In this document: positions 16,308-25,052 of the stretch, one piece after another
How positions within the stretch are numbered: position 1 is the stretch's first letter
Layout: the number at the start of each line of letters is the position of its first letter
From: Janthinobacterium tructae
GTDB taxonomy: Bacteria; Pseudomonadota; Gammaproteobacteria; Burkholderiales; Burkholderiaceae_D
Length of the DNA stretch: 64,000 bases
Assembly (NCBI RefSeq): GCF_006517255.1
Contig: NZ_CP041185.1
Span: 1,178,001 to 1,242,000 of the forward strand
Direction of reading: 5' to 3'
The notes under the pieces: generated by a model
Seen by the model: only the letters and a program-made list of their open reading frames with translations
Told to the model about the DNA's origin: nothing
The model's database searches: none
Position numbers and translations under genes: made by a program

Positions 16308-19300
16308 TAAACGTCCTGCCGGCGCGCCTTCAGTGCGCCGGCCAGCTCTTCCAGGCCAAACGGTTTGCGCAGGAAGCGCGCGCTGGCGTCCTGCATCAGG
16401 CTGGCGCCCCAGTCGTGGCCGGACGCAAACACCACCTCCAGCTGCGGCCAGTGGGCGCGCGCATGGCGCGCCAGTTCCAGGCCGGACATGGTGGGCAGGC
16501 TGATGTCCGTCACCAGCACCTCCAGGCCCGGCATGGCCAGCAGGGGCAAGGCTGCCTCGGCGCTGGCCACGCCATGCACGGTATGCCCCAGCATATTGAG
16601 CATCTCGGTCGTCATTTCACGCGCATCGTCATTGTCTTCCACCAGCAGGATGCGCCGCCCGGACGGGTCGGGCGCGCCCACCAGGCGGCGGTCGGCCAGC
16701 ACATGGCGGATGCGCCGCGCCAGGTCTTCGCGCTGGTAAGGTTTGCTCAACAGCTCGACGCCCGGGTCCAGGCGCCCGCCCTGCATGATGGCATTGTGCG
16801 TATAACCCGAGGTAAACAGCACGGCCAGCTCCGGCAGCAGCAGCCGGGCTTGCTGCGCCAGCTCCTTGCTGCTGACGGGACCGGGCATGACCACGTCCGT
16901 AAACAGCAGGTCGACGGTCACGCCCGTGCCCAGCAGGGCCAGCGCCGAGGCGCCGTCGTCCGCATGCAGCACGTCGTAGCCGAGGCCGCGCAGCATGTCG
17001 ACCACCGTGTGCTGCACGGGCGCATCGTCTTCCACCACGAGGATGGTCTCGCCGCCGCCCAGCACCGGGCCCGTCAGGCCCGCTGGCGGTTCGGCCAGCT
17101 TTTCCAGCGAACGGGGCAGGTAAATTTTAAACGTCGTGCCGGCACCGGGCGCGCTGTGTACCTTGATGTGGCCCGCGCTCTGGCGGATGAAGCCGTAGGC
17201 CATGGACAGGCCCAGGCCCGTACCCTCGCCTTCGCGCTTGGTGGTGAAGAACGGTTCGAAAATCTGGTCAATCACGTCGCGCTCCATGCCATGGCCCGTG
17301 TCGGTGATGGTCAGCAGCACGTATTGCCCCTCCAGCACGTCGGCATGCAGGCTGGCGTAGGCCGCATCGAGCGTGACATTGCTCAAGGTGAACGTCAGGC
17401 GACCGCCCTTGTCCATCGCGTCGCGCGCATTGATGGCCATGTTCAGCAGCACGTTTTCCATCTGGTTCGGGTCGACCAGGGTATGCCACAAGCCGTCGCT
17501 GATGAAGGTTTCCTCGGTGACCGCTTCGCCCAGGGCGCGGCGGATCAGCTCATGCATGCGGCGCAGCAGGCGGCCCAGGTCCGTCACCAGCGGCTTCAAC
17601 GGTTGACGCCGCGCAAAGGCCAGCAGTTGCGACGACAGCTTGGCGCCCCGCTCGACGGCCGAGGCCGCCGAATCGAGGCGTCTGGCCGCCTGTGGATTAT
17701 CGGCCACCGTCAGCTTCAGCAACTGCAAATTACCGGAGATAATTTGCAGCACATTGTTGAAATCGTGGGCCACGCCGCCCGTCAGCTTGCCGATCGATTC
17801 CAGCTTTTGCGCCTGCAACAACGCTTGCTCGCTGCGCACCAGCGCCAGCCGCGCCTCTTTTTCATCGGTGACGTCGCGGCCGATGGCGTGGATCAGCTTT
17901 TGCGCCGGCACGGCCGTCCAGGAAATCCAGCGGTAGCCGCCATCGCGGCGCCGGTAGCGGTTTTCCATGCGCAAGGTGGGCGCGCCATGGGCCAGGCGCG
18001 ACAAATCCTGCAAGGCCGCCATGCGGTCGTCCGGATGCACGAGGCTGATGAAATCCATGCCCAGCGATTCGATTTCCGGCCGCTCCAGGATCTTGCTCCA
18101 GGCGGGATTGACGGCGATGATCATGCCGGCCAGGTCCGCCACCAGCATGATGTCGGTCGACAGCCGCCACATGCGGTCGCGGTCGGCCGTGCGGTTGGCC
18201 ATTTCCACTTCCAGCGAGGAATTCAGGTAGGCCATCTTTTCCAGCACGTTTTTCTGTTCCTGCACGTCCGTATTCGTGCCCACCCAGCGCAGCACCGTGC
18301 CCGCCTCGTCGAACAGGGGCAAGGCGCGCGCCAGGAACCAGCGGTAGGCGCCGTCGCTGGCGCGGCGCATGCGGAACTCGTGTTCGTAGGCGCTGGCCGT
18401 GGCGACGGCCCGCTCCCAGCTTTTCTGCGTGGCCTGCACGTCGTCCGGATGCACGCAGTGGCGAAAGCCGCTGGTGACCAGCGACTTCAGCGATTGCCCC
18501 GTGTACTCGCACACCTGCTCATTGACCCAGTAGGTAGCGCCGCTGCCATGCGCCAGCCAGGCCTGGTTGGGCATGGTCGAGGCGAGCGAACGGAATTGTG
18601 CCTCGCTGTCGAGCAAGGCATTGCGCGCCTGCCAGTGCTCGTCGATGTCTTCGCACGAGCCATACCATTTCACGGGCTGTCCCCGCTCGTCGAGCCGGCA
18701 ATACGCGCGCGAGTGCACCCAGCGGTAGCGGCCGTCCTGGCGGCGCACCCGCATCTCCTGGTCCAGGGGCTGGCCGCTGCCCAGCGCTTCGCTCCAGGCC
18801 GCCAGGGAATGGGGCACATCGTCGGGGTGGATGGCGTCCAGCCAACTGGTGCCCAGGCCATTGCCGCCCGTCCATTCGCGCCAGCGCTGCGCCACATAGT
18901 CGAGCTTGCCGTCGATGTCAGCCGTCCACAGCACTTGCGTGTTGAGTTCTATGGAGTAATGAAAGTGTTCGCGGCTGTCGTGCAGCGCTCTTTCCAGCTG
19001 GCCCCGCTCGATGACATGCGCGGCCACGCGCGCGGCCAGCGCCAGCAGTTCGATTTCGGGTTGCGTGGGATGGCATGACGCGGGGAAGAACAGGCCCAGC
19101 ACGCCCAGGATATGCCCCTTGGCACCGAACACGGGGGCGACCCAGCAGGCGCGGTAGCCGTGCAGCATGGCTTCCTTGCGGCCCGCGCTCCAGTGCACAT
19201 CGCGCGTGATGTCGCCGCAATAGACGGGCGCGCCGGAAAAGGCCGCCATGCCGAACGGCGAAGGCTGTTCGCCGCCGTGGCGCAGGGCCAGACACAGGTC

Positions 19301-19546
19301 TTGTGGCAGGCTGGGCGCGGCCAAGCCGCAAAAGCAGTCGGCCTCGTCGATGAGCAGCAGGCAGGCATGCGCGCCGCCATCGGCCAGGTCTTGCAACGCC
19401 AGCAACAAATGCTCCAATGCATGGGCCAGGTCGGCACCTGCCGCGATACTGCCCAGCGCACTATGCTCGGCGTCCAGCAAGGAAAGAATGTTGTTTGCGT
19501 GCACCGTGTCGATAAGGAGGGGAAACTGATGCCCGGAATATACCAT
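16304..19546 (-). CDS. Cytoplasmic hybrid histidine kinase: GAF-PAS-PAS-PAS-HisKA-HATPase-REC-REC
   Basis: A 1080-residue paralogue of the convergent kinase with one more PAS domain. GAF (about 20-180), three PAS/PAC units with the [25 protein letters not shown] and [11 protein letters not shown] signatures (about 195-575), HisKA with His594 in [12 protein letters not shown], HATPase with [12 protein letters not shown], receivers with Asp884 and Asp1014. No membrane helix is seen, so it likely senses an internal signal. GAGGGG lies seven bases before the ATG at 19546. From HisKA to the end it matches the other kinase almost line by line, also at the DNA level, pointing to an inverted gene duplication with PAS gain or loss. 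Confidence 0.9.
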   Translation of the reverse strand: MVYSGHQFPLLIDTVHANNILSLLDAEHSALGSIAAGADLAHALEHLLLALQDLADGGAHACLLLIDEADCFCGLAAPSLPQDLCLALRHGGEQPSPFGMAAFSGAPVYCGDITRDVHWSAGRKEAMLHGYRACWVAPVFGAKGHILGVLGLFFPASCHPTQPEIELLALAARVAAHVIERGQLERALHDSREHFHYSIELNTQVLWTADIDGKLDYVAQRWREWTGGNGLGTSWLDAIHPDDVPHSLAAWSEALGSGQPLDQEMRVRRQDGRYRWVHSRAYCRLDERGQPVKWYGSCEDIDEHWQARNALLDSEAQFRSLASTMPNQAWLAHGSGATYWVNEQVCEYTGQSLKSLVTSGFRHCVHPDDVQATQKSWERAVATASAYEHEFRMRRASDGAYRWFLARALPLFDEAGTVLRWVGTNTDVQEQKNVLEKMAYLNSSLEVEMANRTADRDRMWRLSTDIMLVADLAGMIIAVNPAWSKILERPEIESLGMDFISLVHPDDRMAALQDLSRLAHGAPTLRMENRYRRRDGGYRWISWTAVPAQKLIHAIGRDVTDEKEARLALVRSEQALLQAQKLESIGKLTGGVAHDFNNVLQIISGNLQLLKLTVADNPQAARRLDSAASAVERGAKLSSQLLAFARRQPLKPLVTDLGRLLRRMHELIRRALGEAVTEETFISDGLWHTLVDPNQMENVLLNMAINARDAMDKGGRLTFTLSNVTLDAAYASLHADVLEGQYVLLTITDTGHGMERDVIDQIFEPFFTTKREGEGTGLGLSMAYGFIRQSAGHIKVHSAPGAGTTFKIYLPRSLEKLAEPPAGLTGPVLGGGETILVVEDDAPVQHTVVDMLRGLGYDVLHADDGASALALLGTGVTVDLLFTDVVMPGPVSSKELAQQARLLLPELAVLFTSGYTHNAIMQGGRLDPGVELLSKPYQREDLARRIRHVLADRRLVGAPDPSGRRILLVEDNDDAREMTTEMLNMLGHTVHGVASAEAALPLLAMPGLEVLVTDISLPTMSGLELARHARAHWPQLEVVFASGHDWGASLMQDASARFLRKPFGLEELAGALKARRQDVY

Positions 19547-19646
19547 GGGGCACCCCTCTTGCAGGAGGAAAACAGCGTGCCGCTTGATCCCGGCGTCCAC
19601 GCGGCCCTATGCTAAAGTGTTGCTCTCTTCTCAAGCGAAACCAACG

Positions 19647-20552
19647 ATGCCCACGTCCCTGCCATCCTCCCTGATCGCCACCGCCCTGCTCGCCTGCGTG
19701 CACGGCGCCGTCGCCGCCCCCATGAGCCTGGACGACTACCTGGCCCTGAACGGCCCAGCTCCCACGGCGCAGATCGCGTATGGCTCCGCGCCGTCACAAT
19801 ACGCGCAGCTGTTCCGGCCAGAGGGCAGCGGACCGTTCCCCGTCGTCGTGCTGGTGCATGGCGGCTGCTGGACGGTGGCCTTTGGCGGCATCAAGCAGAT
19901 GCGCAACGTGGCCGGCGCCCTCGTGGCGCAAGGCATCGCCGTATGGAATGTCGAGTACCGCCGGGTCGACGAGCCGGGCGGCGGTTATCCCGGCACGTAT
20001 GAAGACATGCACGCGGCGCTCGACAGCCTGCAGCAGCACGCGCCCCGGTACCAGCTGGACGTGAAGCGCATCGTCGCCATGGGCCATTCGGCCGGCGGCC
20101 AGCTGGTGCAATGGATCGCAGGCAGGGACAAACTGCCGAAGAGCAGCCCCCTGTACCGCGACACCTTCCTGCCAATCAAGAATATCCTCAGCCTGGGCGG
20201 CCTGGCCGACCTGCGCCATGAAAAGGACTTGATCAAGAGCAGTTGCGAGCGCGACATCGCGCAACTGGCAGGCAGCGCCAGCACTGAGCGTCCCGACATC
20301 TACAGCGACACCAACGCGGCCGACCTGATGCCCAACGGCAGCCGCACCGTGCTGGCCACGGGCGAGCTCGACACCATCTCCCCGCCCAGAGTCGCGCATG
20401 ACTATGCGGCCAAAGCCAAGCTGGCCGGCGACCATGCGGAAGTGCTGATCTTGCCCGGCGCCAGCCACTACGACGAGATCGCGGCGACGTCGAATGCGTG
20501 GCGGATGATCTTGCCGGTAATCAAACAGATGCTGGCAGTGGAGGCGAAATGA
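19647..20552 (+). CDS. Secreted alpha/beta hydrolase (esterase-like)
   Basis: A 301-residue protein with signal peptide MPTSLPSSLIATALLACVHGAVA. The alpha/beta-hydrolase core carries an HGG oxyanion motif (about 70), nucleophile Ser148 in GHSAGG, Asp242 in GELDTISP and His274 in GASHYDE, so the triad looks complete. HGG plus GHSAGG is typical of carboxylesterase/lipase-like enzymes; the substrate is unknown. It overlaps the next gene by 4 bases. A broken copy of its last 30 or so codons occurs at 22981-23099. The call as a hydrolase is firm; specificity is open. Confidence 0.82.
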   Translation: MPTSLPSSLIATALLACVHGAVAAPMSLDDYLALNGPAPTAQIAYGSAPSQYAQLFRPEGSGPFPVVVLVHGGCWTVAFGGIKQMRNVAGALVAQGIAVWNVEYRRVDEPGGGYPGTYEDMHAALDSLQQHAPRYQLDVKRIVAMGHSAGGQLVQWIAGRDKLPKSSPLYRDTFLPIKNILSLGGLADLRHEKDLIKSSCERDIAQLAGSASTERPDIYSDTNAADLMPNGSRTVLATGELDTISPPRVAHDYAAKAKLAGDHAEVLILPGASHYDEIAATSNAWRMILPVIKQMLAVEAK

Positions 20553-21058
20553 AACGCGCCATCGCCCTCACCCTGCTTGCCGCCTGCTCCGCCGTGGCGT
20601 TCGCCGCCGATACCGTGTCACTCGAAAACGGCTTGCTGCATGCCATGCAGCTCAAAAAGGGCACGACCGAGCGCACGGGCACGTCCGGCCGGGCCATCCG
20701 CGCCTACCAGCACGCGGGCCTGGTCAGCAAGACGCCCCGCCAGCGCTTCGACTACACCGACTACTACCTGCTGGACAAGCCCGTGCCCTTCATGGGCCAC
20801 GAACTGGTGCTGATCGAAGAAGAATACCGCAGCAAATACATAGGCTGCTGCGCCAGCCCCGGCGTCGGGATCACGCTGAAAGTCCATGGCAGCATCAAGA
20901 ATCTGCAACAGTTCGCCCGCGCCAGCCGCTGCACCCTGACCGATCATGTCGATTTTGCACAGGCATTGCGCGAAGTGGCGATCAAGAACAAGGTGCCCAA
21001 GGCGCACTATGCGTCCCTGAGCTGCCGCGAGCGCGATGCCGAGCGCGATGAGTCGTGA
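20549..21058 (+). CDS. Secreted protein of unknown function
   Basis: I do not recognise a family. The 169 residues begin with a clear signal peptide (MKRAIALTLLAACSAVAFA, cut before ADT), so the mature protein of about 150 residues is exported. It has two adjacent cysteines in YIGCCASPG and two more further on, possible disulfides. The start overlaps the hydrolase stop, with GGAGG in the end of that gene, so the two are co-translated and may act together in the periplasm. No transmembrane segment follows the signal. Confidence 0.7.
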   Translation: MKRAIALTLLAACSAVAFAADTVSLENGLLHAMQLKKGTTERTGTSGRAIRAYQHAGLVSKTPRQRFDYTDYYLLDKPVPFMGHELVLIEEEYRSKYIGCCASPGVGITLKVHGSIKNLQQFARASRCTLTDHVDFAQALREVAIKNKVPKAHYASLSCRERDAERDES

Positions 21059-21073
21059 CGCCAGTAGCGGCCA

Positions 21074-21089
21074 GTCACGTTGACGTGAC
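21074..21089. other. Small perfect hairpin after the 20549 gene
   Basis: GTCACG-TTGA-CGTGAC, 15 bases after the stop codon at 21058. There is no T-run directly after it, so terminator activity is doubtful. Confidence 0.35.
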
Positions 21090-21144
21090 AATGCGTGACT
21101 TTTCTCGCTCACTAATTCGTTATGCTCATTGCCGCAGTCGGTCA

Positions 21145-21192
21145 TAAGTAGGTCGTGGGAAATTATTGTGAAGATTTATTACGACCTACTTA
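21145..21192. repeat. 12-bp perfect inverted repeat with 24-base spacer
   Basis: TAAGTAGGTCGT (21145-21156) and ACGACCTACTTA (21181-21192) around an AT-rich spacer, in the gap before a small membrane protein gene. The arms contain GTAGGTCG, the end of the REP-like repeat found elsewhere in the window, but the interior differs. It may be a degenerate repeat or a small non-autonomous element. Confidence 0.5.
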
Positions 21193-21240
21193 CCGGCCAA
21201 ACGAGGTCGTTGCCAAATTCCTGCGCTTGGAGTGCTAAAT

Positions 21241-21272
21241 CTGCGGTCTCCTTTAAGAAAGAGATGCCGCAG
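21241..21272. other. Imperfect hairpin upstream of the small membrane protein
   Basis: CTGCGG (21241-21246) pairs with CCGCAG (21267-21272), with inner TCTC/GAGA pairing and a TG bulge. It ends 48 bases before the ATG at 21320 and could be part of its 5' UTR. Confidence 0.3.
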
Positions 21273-21319
21273 TGCTTATTGAAATAGTGGCGATTCAGAT
21301 CGCATCATTCAGGGAACAT

Positions 21320-21490
21320 ATGAAAAAAAAATTTCCACAGTTCGTCAGTGTTGGTTTGGGAGTTGCTACTGGAACCTTGCTTTACACTCGCTTCCTTGGG
21401 GCCGCTCATGAGTTCGATTGGGGGCGTGCTGCCTTTGTCGGTATATTTTGCGCAACAATAGCTTTTATCTGGCCATCAAAAAAGAATTAA
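21320..21490 (+). CDS. Small membrane protein, 56 residues
   Basis: The ATG at 21320 has AGGGA five bases upstream. The product begins MKKK, has a first hydrophobic helix (FVSVGLGVATGTLLY), a short loop HEFDWGRA, and a second helix (FVGIFCATIAFIW) ending PSKKN. This is a two-helix hairpin of a type found widely as uncharacterised small inner-membrane proteins. Function is unknown. It stands alone between two exported-protein genes. Confidence 0.6.
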   Translation: MKKKFPQFVSVGLGVATGTLLYTRFLGAAHEFDWGRAAFVGIFCATIAFIWPSKKN

Positions 21491-21636
21491 GTTCAAACCT
21501 CACTTCGCTCGATAGCGCATCAATACGCTTCAGGGCAGAACCAGCCAGTGACGGCAACTGCCCGGAAGCCGACGTTCCTGGCGACAGTTTAGACTTTCGA
21601 CTCACTCACTGACCGCCCTGATCGGCCCACACCACT

Positions 21637-22878
21637 ATGTTCTTCCGTCTCGCCTTCCTTGCCACCACCCTGACGCTCGGCTTCGCCGATTCGGCCGTCG
21701 CCGATACCGCCGTCCTTGAAAAACTCACCGCTAGCCGGCTCGCTATCACCGTTGACAAAGGCACGTTATCGGGACCCGGTGCGGCACTGCTGCTGCAGGC
21801 TTCGCGCCAGGCGCAGTACGTCCTCCTCGGCGAGGATCACGGTGTCGCCGAGATCGCCCAGTTTTCATCCGCCTACTTCAATGCCTTGCCCCCTGCCGGC
21901 TTCACGACTTTGGTAACTGAAAATGGCCCAGCCGTGACGAGCGCGCTCGAAGCGATACTCAAGGGCGCCGACGCGGTTGCTGCTATCGGCAGATTCGACG
22001 CCACCTATCCGGACTCCATTGCTTTCTACACCATGCGCCAGGAAGCAGAGATGCTCGCCGGCTTTGCCCTGGCCGCAGGACCGCGCTTCGAGCACTGGGG
22101 CATCGATCAGGAATTCATCGGGGCGGCCAAATACCTGATCACCCAGATGCTGGCCCAGCCGGTGAATCCGGCCGCCCGCGCGAAGCTGGAAGCCTTGCGT
22201 CAAATGGAAGCTGTCGCGTCTCAAAAGGCGGCAGCCACCGGCAATCCCTTCGAGTACTTTATACTGTCGGCCTCAACCGAGGAACTGACCTCGTTGCGCC
22301 CGCTACTTGCCGGCCCCAAAGAGCAAACCGCGCTAGGCCTGCTCGATGCATTGCTGGCCACCCGCGCCATCTATCAGAAAAGCGCCTCGAAGGTGCCCGG
22401 CGATCGCGCCCTATCCAACCGCTTGCGTTTGACGCTGTTAAAGCGGACCCTGGAAACCCGGCTCGGCATGCAAGAGCAAAAGCTGCTGGTCAAGGTCGGC
22501 GCCAATCACGCATACAAGGGCATTAATCCACTCAACAATCGTGACATTGGCAACTTTCTGGCTGAACGCGCCGAAGGCCAGGGCCACACCTCGCTGCACC
22601 TGATCGTCCTGGCGGCGAAGGGTACGCAACTGAGATTCGCGGGAGCGGGCAAGCCATATCAGCCGGCACAAATCGAACTTGACAGCTCGGCCTTCAAACT
22701 GCTGGCCAGTGCAGGCGCCACCGACGGCAGTTGGTCTCTGTTTGATCTGCGGTCACTGCGGCCAGACTCGCGCAAACTGGCGGGGGGCGACATTGAAATG
22801 TTCAACCTGATCAACGGCTACGACTTTGCCCTGCTTATCCCCGAAGGCAGCGCTTCTGCGCAGCTCGTGACACCGTAG
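21637..22878 (+). CDS. Secreted EreA/ChaN/TIKI-superfamily-like protein
   Basis: A 413-residue protein with signal peptide (cut near AVADTA). It carries LLGEDHG (Glu66, His68), ENGP (Glu95) and GANHAYKG (His291), spaced like the metal/catalytic motifs of the erythromycin-esterase / ChaN / TraB-TIKI superfamily. Known members include a macrolide esterase, haem-binding ChaN and metalloproteases. The export signal differs from classical cytoplasmic EreA. No ribosome site is obvious at 21637, but the start fits the signal peptide. I propose a periplasmic hydrolase or ligand-binding protein; the activity cannot be chosen from sequence alone. Confidence 0.6.
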   Translation: MFFRLAFLATTLTLGFADSAVADTAVLEKLTASRLAITVDKGTLSGPGAALLLQASRQAQYVLLGEDHGVAEIAQFSSAYFNALPPAGFTTLVTENGPAVTSALEAILKGADAVAAIGRFDATYPDSIAFYTMRQEAEMLAGFALAAGPRFEHWGIDQEFIGAAKYLITQMLAQPVNPAARAKLEALRQMEAVASQKAAATGNPFEYFILSASTEELTSLRPLLAGPKEQTALGLLDALLATRAIYQKSASKVPGDRALSNRLRLTLLKRTLETRLGMQEQKLLVKVGANHAYKGINPLNNRDIGNFLAERAEGQGHTSLHLIVLAAKGTQLRFAGAGKPYQPAQIELDSSAFKLLASAGATDGSWSLFDLRSLRPDSRKLAGGDIEMFNLINGYDFALLIPEGSASAQLVTP

Positions 22879-22980
22879 AAGGGGTGGAGGGCATTTCAAT
22901 AATTGTAATTTTTCAATTAGACCGATTCCCCGCCGCGAAACGGCCACGCATGCATGGAAATGCGCCCCTTTCGCTCCAGG

Positions 22981-23099
22981 GCGGCGCCAGCCACTATGAC
23001 GAGATTGCGGCGACGTCAAATGCTTGGGGGATGATTTTGCTGGTGGTGCGGGAGATGTTGGGGATGGAGAGCGAAAATAGGCTATATCAGTACAAATGA
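22981..23099 (+). pseudogene. 3' remnant of a second copy of the 19647 hydrolase
   Basis: The segment encodes ASHYDEIAATSNAWGMIL followed by LVVREMLGMES, nearly the same as the C-terminus of the hydrolase ending at 20552 (ASHYDEIAATSNAWRMIL). DNA identity is high from 22981 to about 23077. Nothing matching the first 270 residues precedes it. It is a truncated duplicate and marks a rearrangement point directly before AT-rich foreign-looking DNA. Confidence 0.75.
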
Positions 23100-23136
23100 C
23101 CTAATGCAACATTAAAACATGGAGGGAAAAATTAAC

Positions 23137-23151
23137 ATGAAAATCCAATAA
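23137..23151 (+). other. Four-codon mini-ORF with strong ribosome site
   Basis: GGAGGG (23121-23126) precedes ATG AAA ATC CAA TAA. It is too short to be called a gene. It could be the remnant of a start region or a leader; the predicted promoter at 23176 lies after it, which argues against a leader for the next gene. Confidence 0.2.
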
Positions 23152-23173
23152 TTCATAAAACACAAAAATATAT

Positions 23174-23181
23174 GCTAGAAT
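23174..23181 (+). promoter_or_regulatory. Extended -10 promoter candidate for the RelA/SpoT gene
   Basis: TGC-TAGAAT (-10 box 23176-23181), 33 bases before the ATG, inside very AT-rich DNA. No good -35 box or ribosome site is visible. Confidence 0.35.
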
Positions 23182-23213
23182 AATTTTATTATTTTTTATT
23201 CAAAAATTACTTT

Positions 23214-24248
23214 ATGATTACTGAAAAGAGATATCCAGGCGGCTCCAAAAAACGTGTCACTCGGGCAGGTGCCGCAATCCGAGAAGGGACACCTACACCA
23301 GAGGATATTGCAGTAATCGAAGAATGGAGAGCAGCGCATCGCGGTGTACTTAACACGTTCCAAGCAATTTTACGTTTTAGAACGAAGGACAAAAAAGTAA
23401 CTGTTGCTCAGCGCCACAAACGAAGAAATACAATTTTCAACAAACTCCAACGACTTCCAGGCATGCAACTTGCACGTATGGATGATGTTGCCGGCTGTCG
23501 CCTTATATTTGGAAACATTAAGGATTTGGAAAATTTCCGCAAGGATTTTCATAAAGCACGATTTAATCACAAATTAAGAAATGAACCAGATAAATACAAT
23601 TATATCAACAAGCCAAAAAAGACCGGCTATCGAGGAATTCACGACGTTTATGAATATGATGTCCGCTCCGAAGCAGGGAAAGATTTGGCCGGATTGTACA
23701 TTGAGATACAATATCGAACTCTTGTTCAGCATGCTTGGGCTACAGCCGTAGAGGTCATTGGTTTTGTTACTGAGAGCCAACCGAAATTTCAGCAAGGTGA
23801 TAATCGTTATGCTACAGCAATGGTTCTTGCAAGTGAAATTCTAGCCAGAGCGCATGAAGGCAGGAAAGGACCCATTCCAGAAATTTCAGATGCAGATTTG
23901 TTGACTAATTTTTTAGCCATAGATAAAGAATTATCACTAATGCAGACATTGGCGGGACTGTCTCAAGCAAAAACAGACATATCTGACAAGCGCAATACAA
24001 TTTTGAACTTTTCGGAGGATGGGAGTCTTGAAATTAAAAGTTTTCGCGATGCGACTGACGCTCTCAGAGCATTATTTGAATTAGAGCGAAAGTTCCCCAA
24101 TAATGACATCGTTCTTGTGAAAGCAGATACAAGTGCCGAAGTACGCCTGGCATTTAGAAGCTACTTTAGTGATGCAAAAGAATTTATTCGGCTTATCGAA
24201 ACGGGTTGCACAAAAATTAGTGGCGTTAAAAGAAGAATTAATTTTTAG
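23214..24248 (+). CDS. RelA/SpoT-domain (p)ppGpp-synthetase-like protein, AT-rich
   Basis: A 344-residue soluble protein with a nucleotide pyrophosphokinase domain (about 50-190): the basic segment VAQRHKRRNTIFNKL, MDDVAGCRLIF (Asp90/91), GYRGIHDVYEY (Tyr139) and EIQYRTLVQHAW (Glu164). These match the ATP-, Mg- and GTP-binding motifs of RelA/SpoT synthetases and small alarmone synthetases. There is no hydrolase HD, TGS or ACT domain. The C-terminal 120 residues (ending near DIVLVKADTSAEVRLAFRSYF) form an extra domain. Codon use is markedly AT-rich against GC-rich neighbours, and the gene follows a rearrangement scar, so acquisition is likely. Relatives act as alarmone makers or as toxic/phage-defence synthetases; which applies is unknown. 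Confidence 0.82.
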   Translation: MITEKRYPGGSKKRVTRAGAAIREGTPTPEDIAVIEEWRAAHRGVLNTFQAILRFRTKDKKVTVAQRHKRRNTIFNKLQRLPGMQLARMDDVAGCRLIFGNIKDLENFRKDFHKARFNHKLRNEPDKYNYINKPKKTGYRGIHDVYEYDVRSEAGKDLAGLYIEIQYRTLVQHAWATAVEVIGFVTESQPKFQQGDNRYATAMVLASEILARAHEGRKGPIPEISDADLLTNFLAIDKELSLMQTLAGLSQAKTDISDKRNTILNFSEDGSLEIKSFRDATDALRALFELERKFPNNDIVLVKADTSAEVRLAFRSYFSDAKEFIRLIETGCTKISGVKRRINF

Positions 24249-24307
24249 AATTAGTCATGCGCAATGACTGTAAATTGAGGCTTTAACTCAGGCTCCCCGG
24301 GCCCAGC

Positions 24308-24403
24308 GGGCCTGAAAAATGGCCAGGGCAAGGCGCGCGGGCGAAGACAGTACGCATGTACGGCGAGCCCAAGCAACGCAGCCATGGCCATTTTCTCAGG
24401 CCC
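24308..24403. repeat. Long imperfect palindrome (96 bp) between convergent genes
   Basis: GGGCCTGAAAAATGGCC (24308-24324) pairs with GGCCATTTTCTCAGGCCC (24386-24403) with one extra base; the centre is GTAC-GCAT-GTAC. It separates the RelA/SpoT gene from the SRPBCC gene at their 3' ends. Its centre and flank GTACGGCGAGC resemble the 47852 palindrome (GTACGGTGAGC), suggesting one repeat family. Confidence 0.6.
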
Positions 24404-24438
24404 GCGGCTCTGGCCCGCCATTCACATTCAATACAACC

Positions 24439-24969
24439 TTACTGAACACGCGCCAGGTACTGTGCCAGCTGGCCGAAAGTAGCCTTGAACCCCTGCTTCA
24501 TCGACTCAAACCCCTGCTTGAAAGTCTCATGCTGCTCATCCGTCGCCTTGTGCGGCGTGGAGCGCAAGGTCATCGTCGTCTTGCCGTTTTCCTCGGTGAG
24601 GGTCATGGTATTGAACGATTCCAGCGGCCAGGTGTCGCTGACGGGGTGCTGCACGGCATTGCCATGCTTGTCGGCGAATGACAAAATCGAGACGATCTTT
24701 TCCGGCGCTTCGATCTGCTGGTAGGTGAACTTGCCCCACATTTCGTAGCCATTGTCGGCACGCATGCCGTAGTGGAAAACGCCGCCCGGCTGCAAGTCCA
24801 GCGCCAGCACGCTCAATTCAAAGCCGACGGGGCCCCACCACTGGGCCAGGCGCTCCGGCTCCACCCACGACTGGAACACCAGTTCGCGCGGCGCGTCGAA
24901 AGTTTGCGTGATGACAAAGTCGCTGCTGTCGCGGTGCTGTCCTTCCTGCTTCTGTTCTGCGGTGGCCAT
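24439..24969 (-). CDS. SRPBCC (AHSA1-like) domain protein
   Basis: A 176-residue cytoplasmic protein of the START/Bet v1-like SRPBCC superfamily, AHSA1/activator of Hsp90 type. It shows the typical start FVITQTFDAPRELVFQSWVE, the WWGP turn (LAQWWGPVGF), and a late helix (QGFESMKQGFKATFGQLAQYL). Such proteins bind hydrophobic ligands; most bacterial ones are uncharacterised. The ATG at 24969 has AGGAGAG five bases upstream; the longer reading to 25047 lacks support. It lies downstream of fusA on the same strand, with a REP-like repeat between. Confidence 0.85.
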   Translation of the reverse strand: MATAEQKQEGQHRDSSDFVITQTFDAPRELVFQSWVEPERLAQWWGPVGFELSVLALDLQPGGVFHYGMRADNGYEMWGKFTYQQIEAPEKIVSILSFADKHGNAVQHPVSDTWPLESFNTMTLTEENGKTTMTLRSTPHKATDEQHETFKQGFESMKQGFKATFGQLAQYLARVQ

Positions 24970-25052
24970 GCTCTCTCCTGTGTTGGTGAACTGGCAGATA
25001 ATGTAACAGTGCCGCCGAAAATGGGAAAGCCCTGTACGCCAGCCCATTGAGC

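Noticed and set aside
23137..23151. Leader peptide or small antitoxin gene before the RelA/SpoT gene
   Set aside because: Only four codons follow a strong ribosome site, and the likely promoter lies downstream of it. No other convincing small ORF is near.
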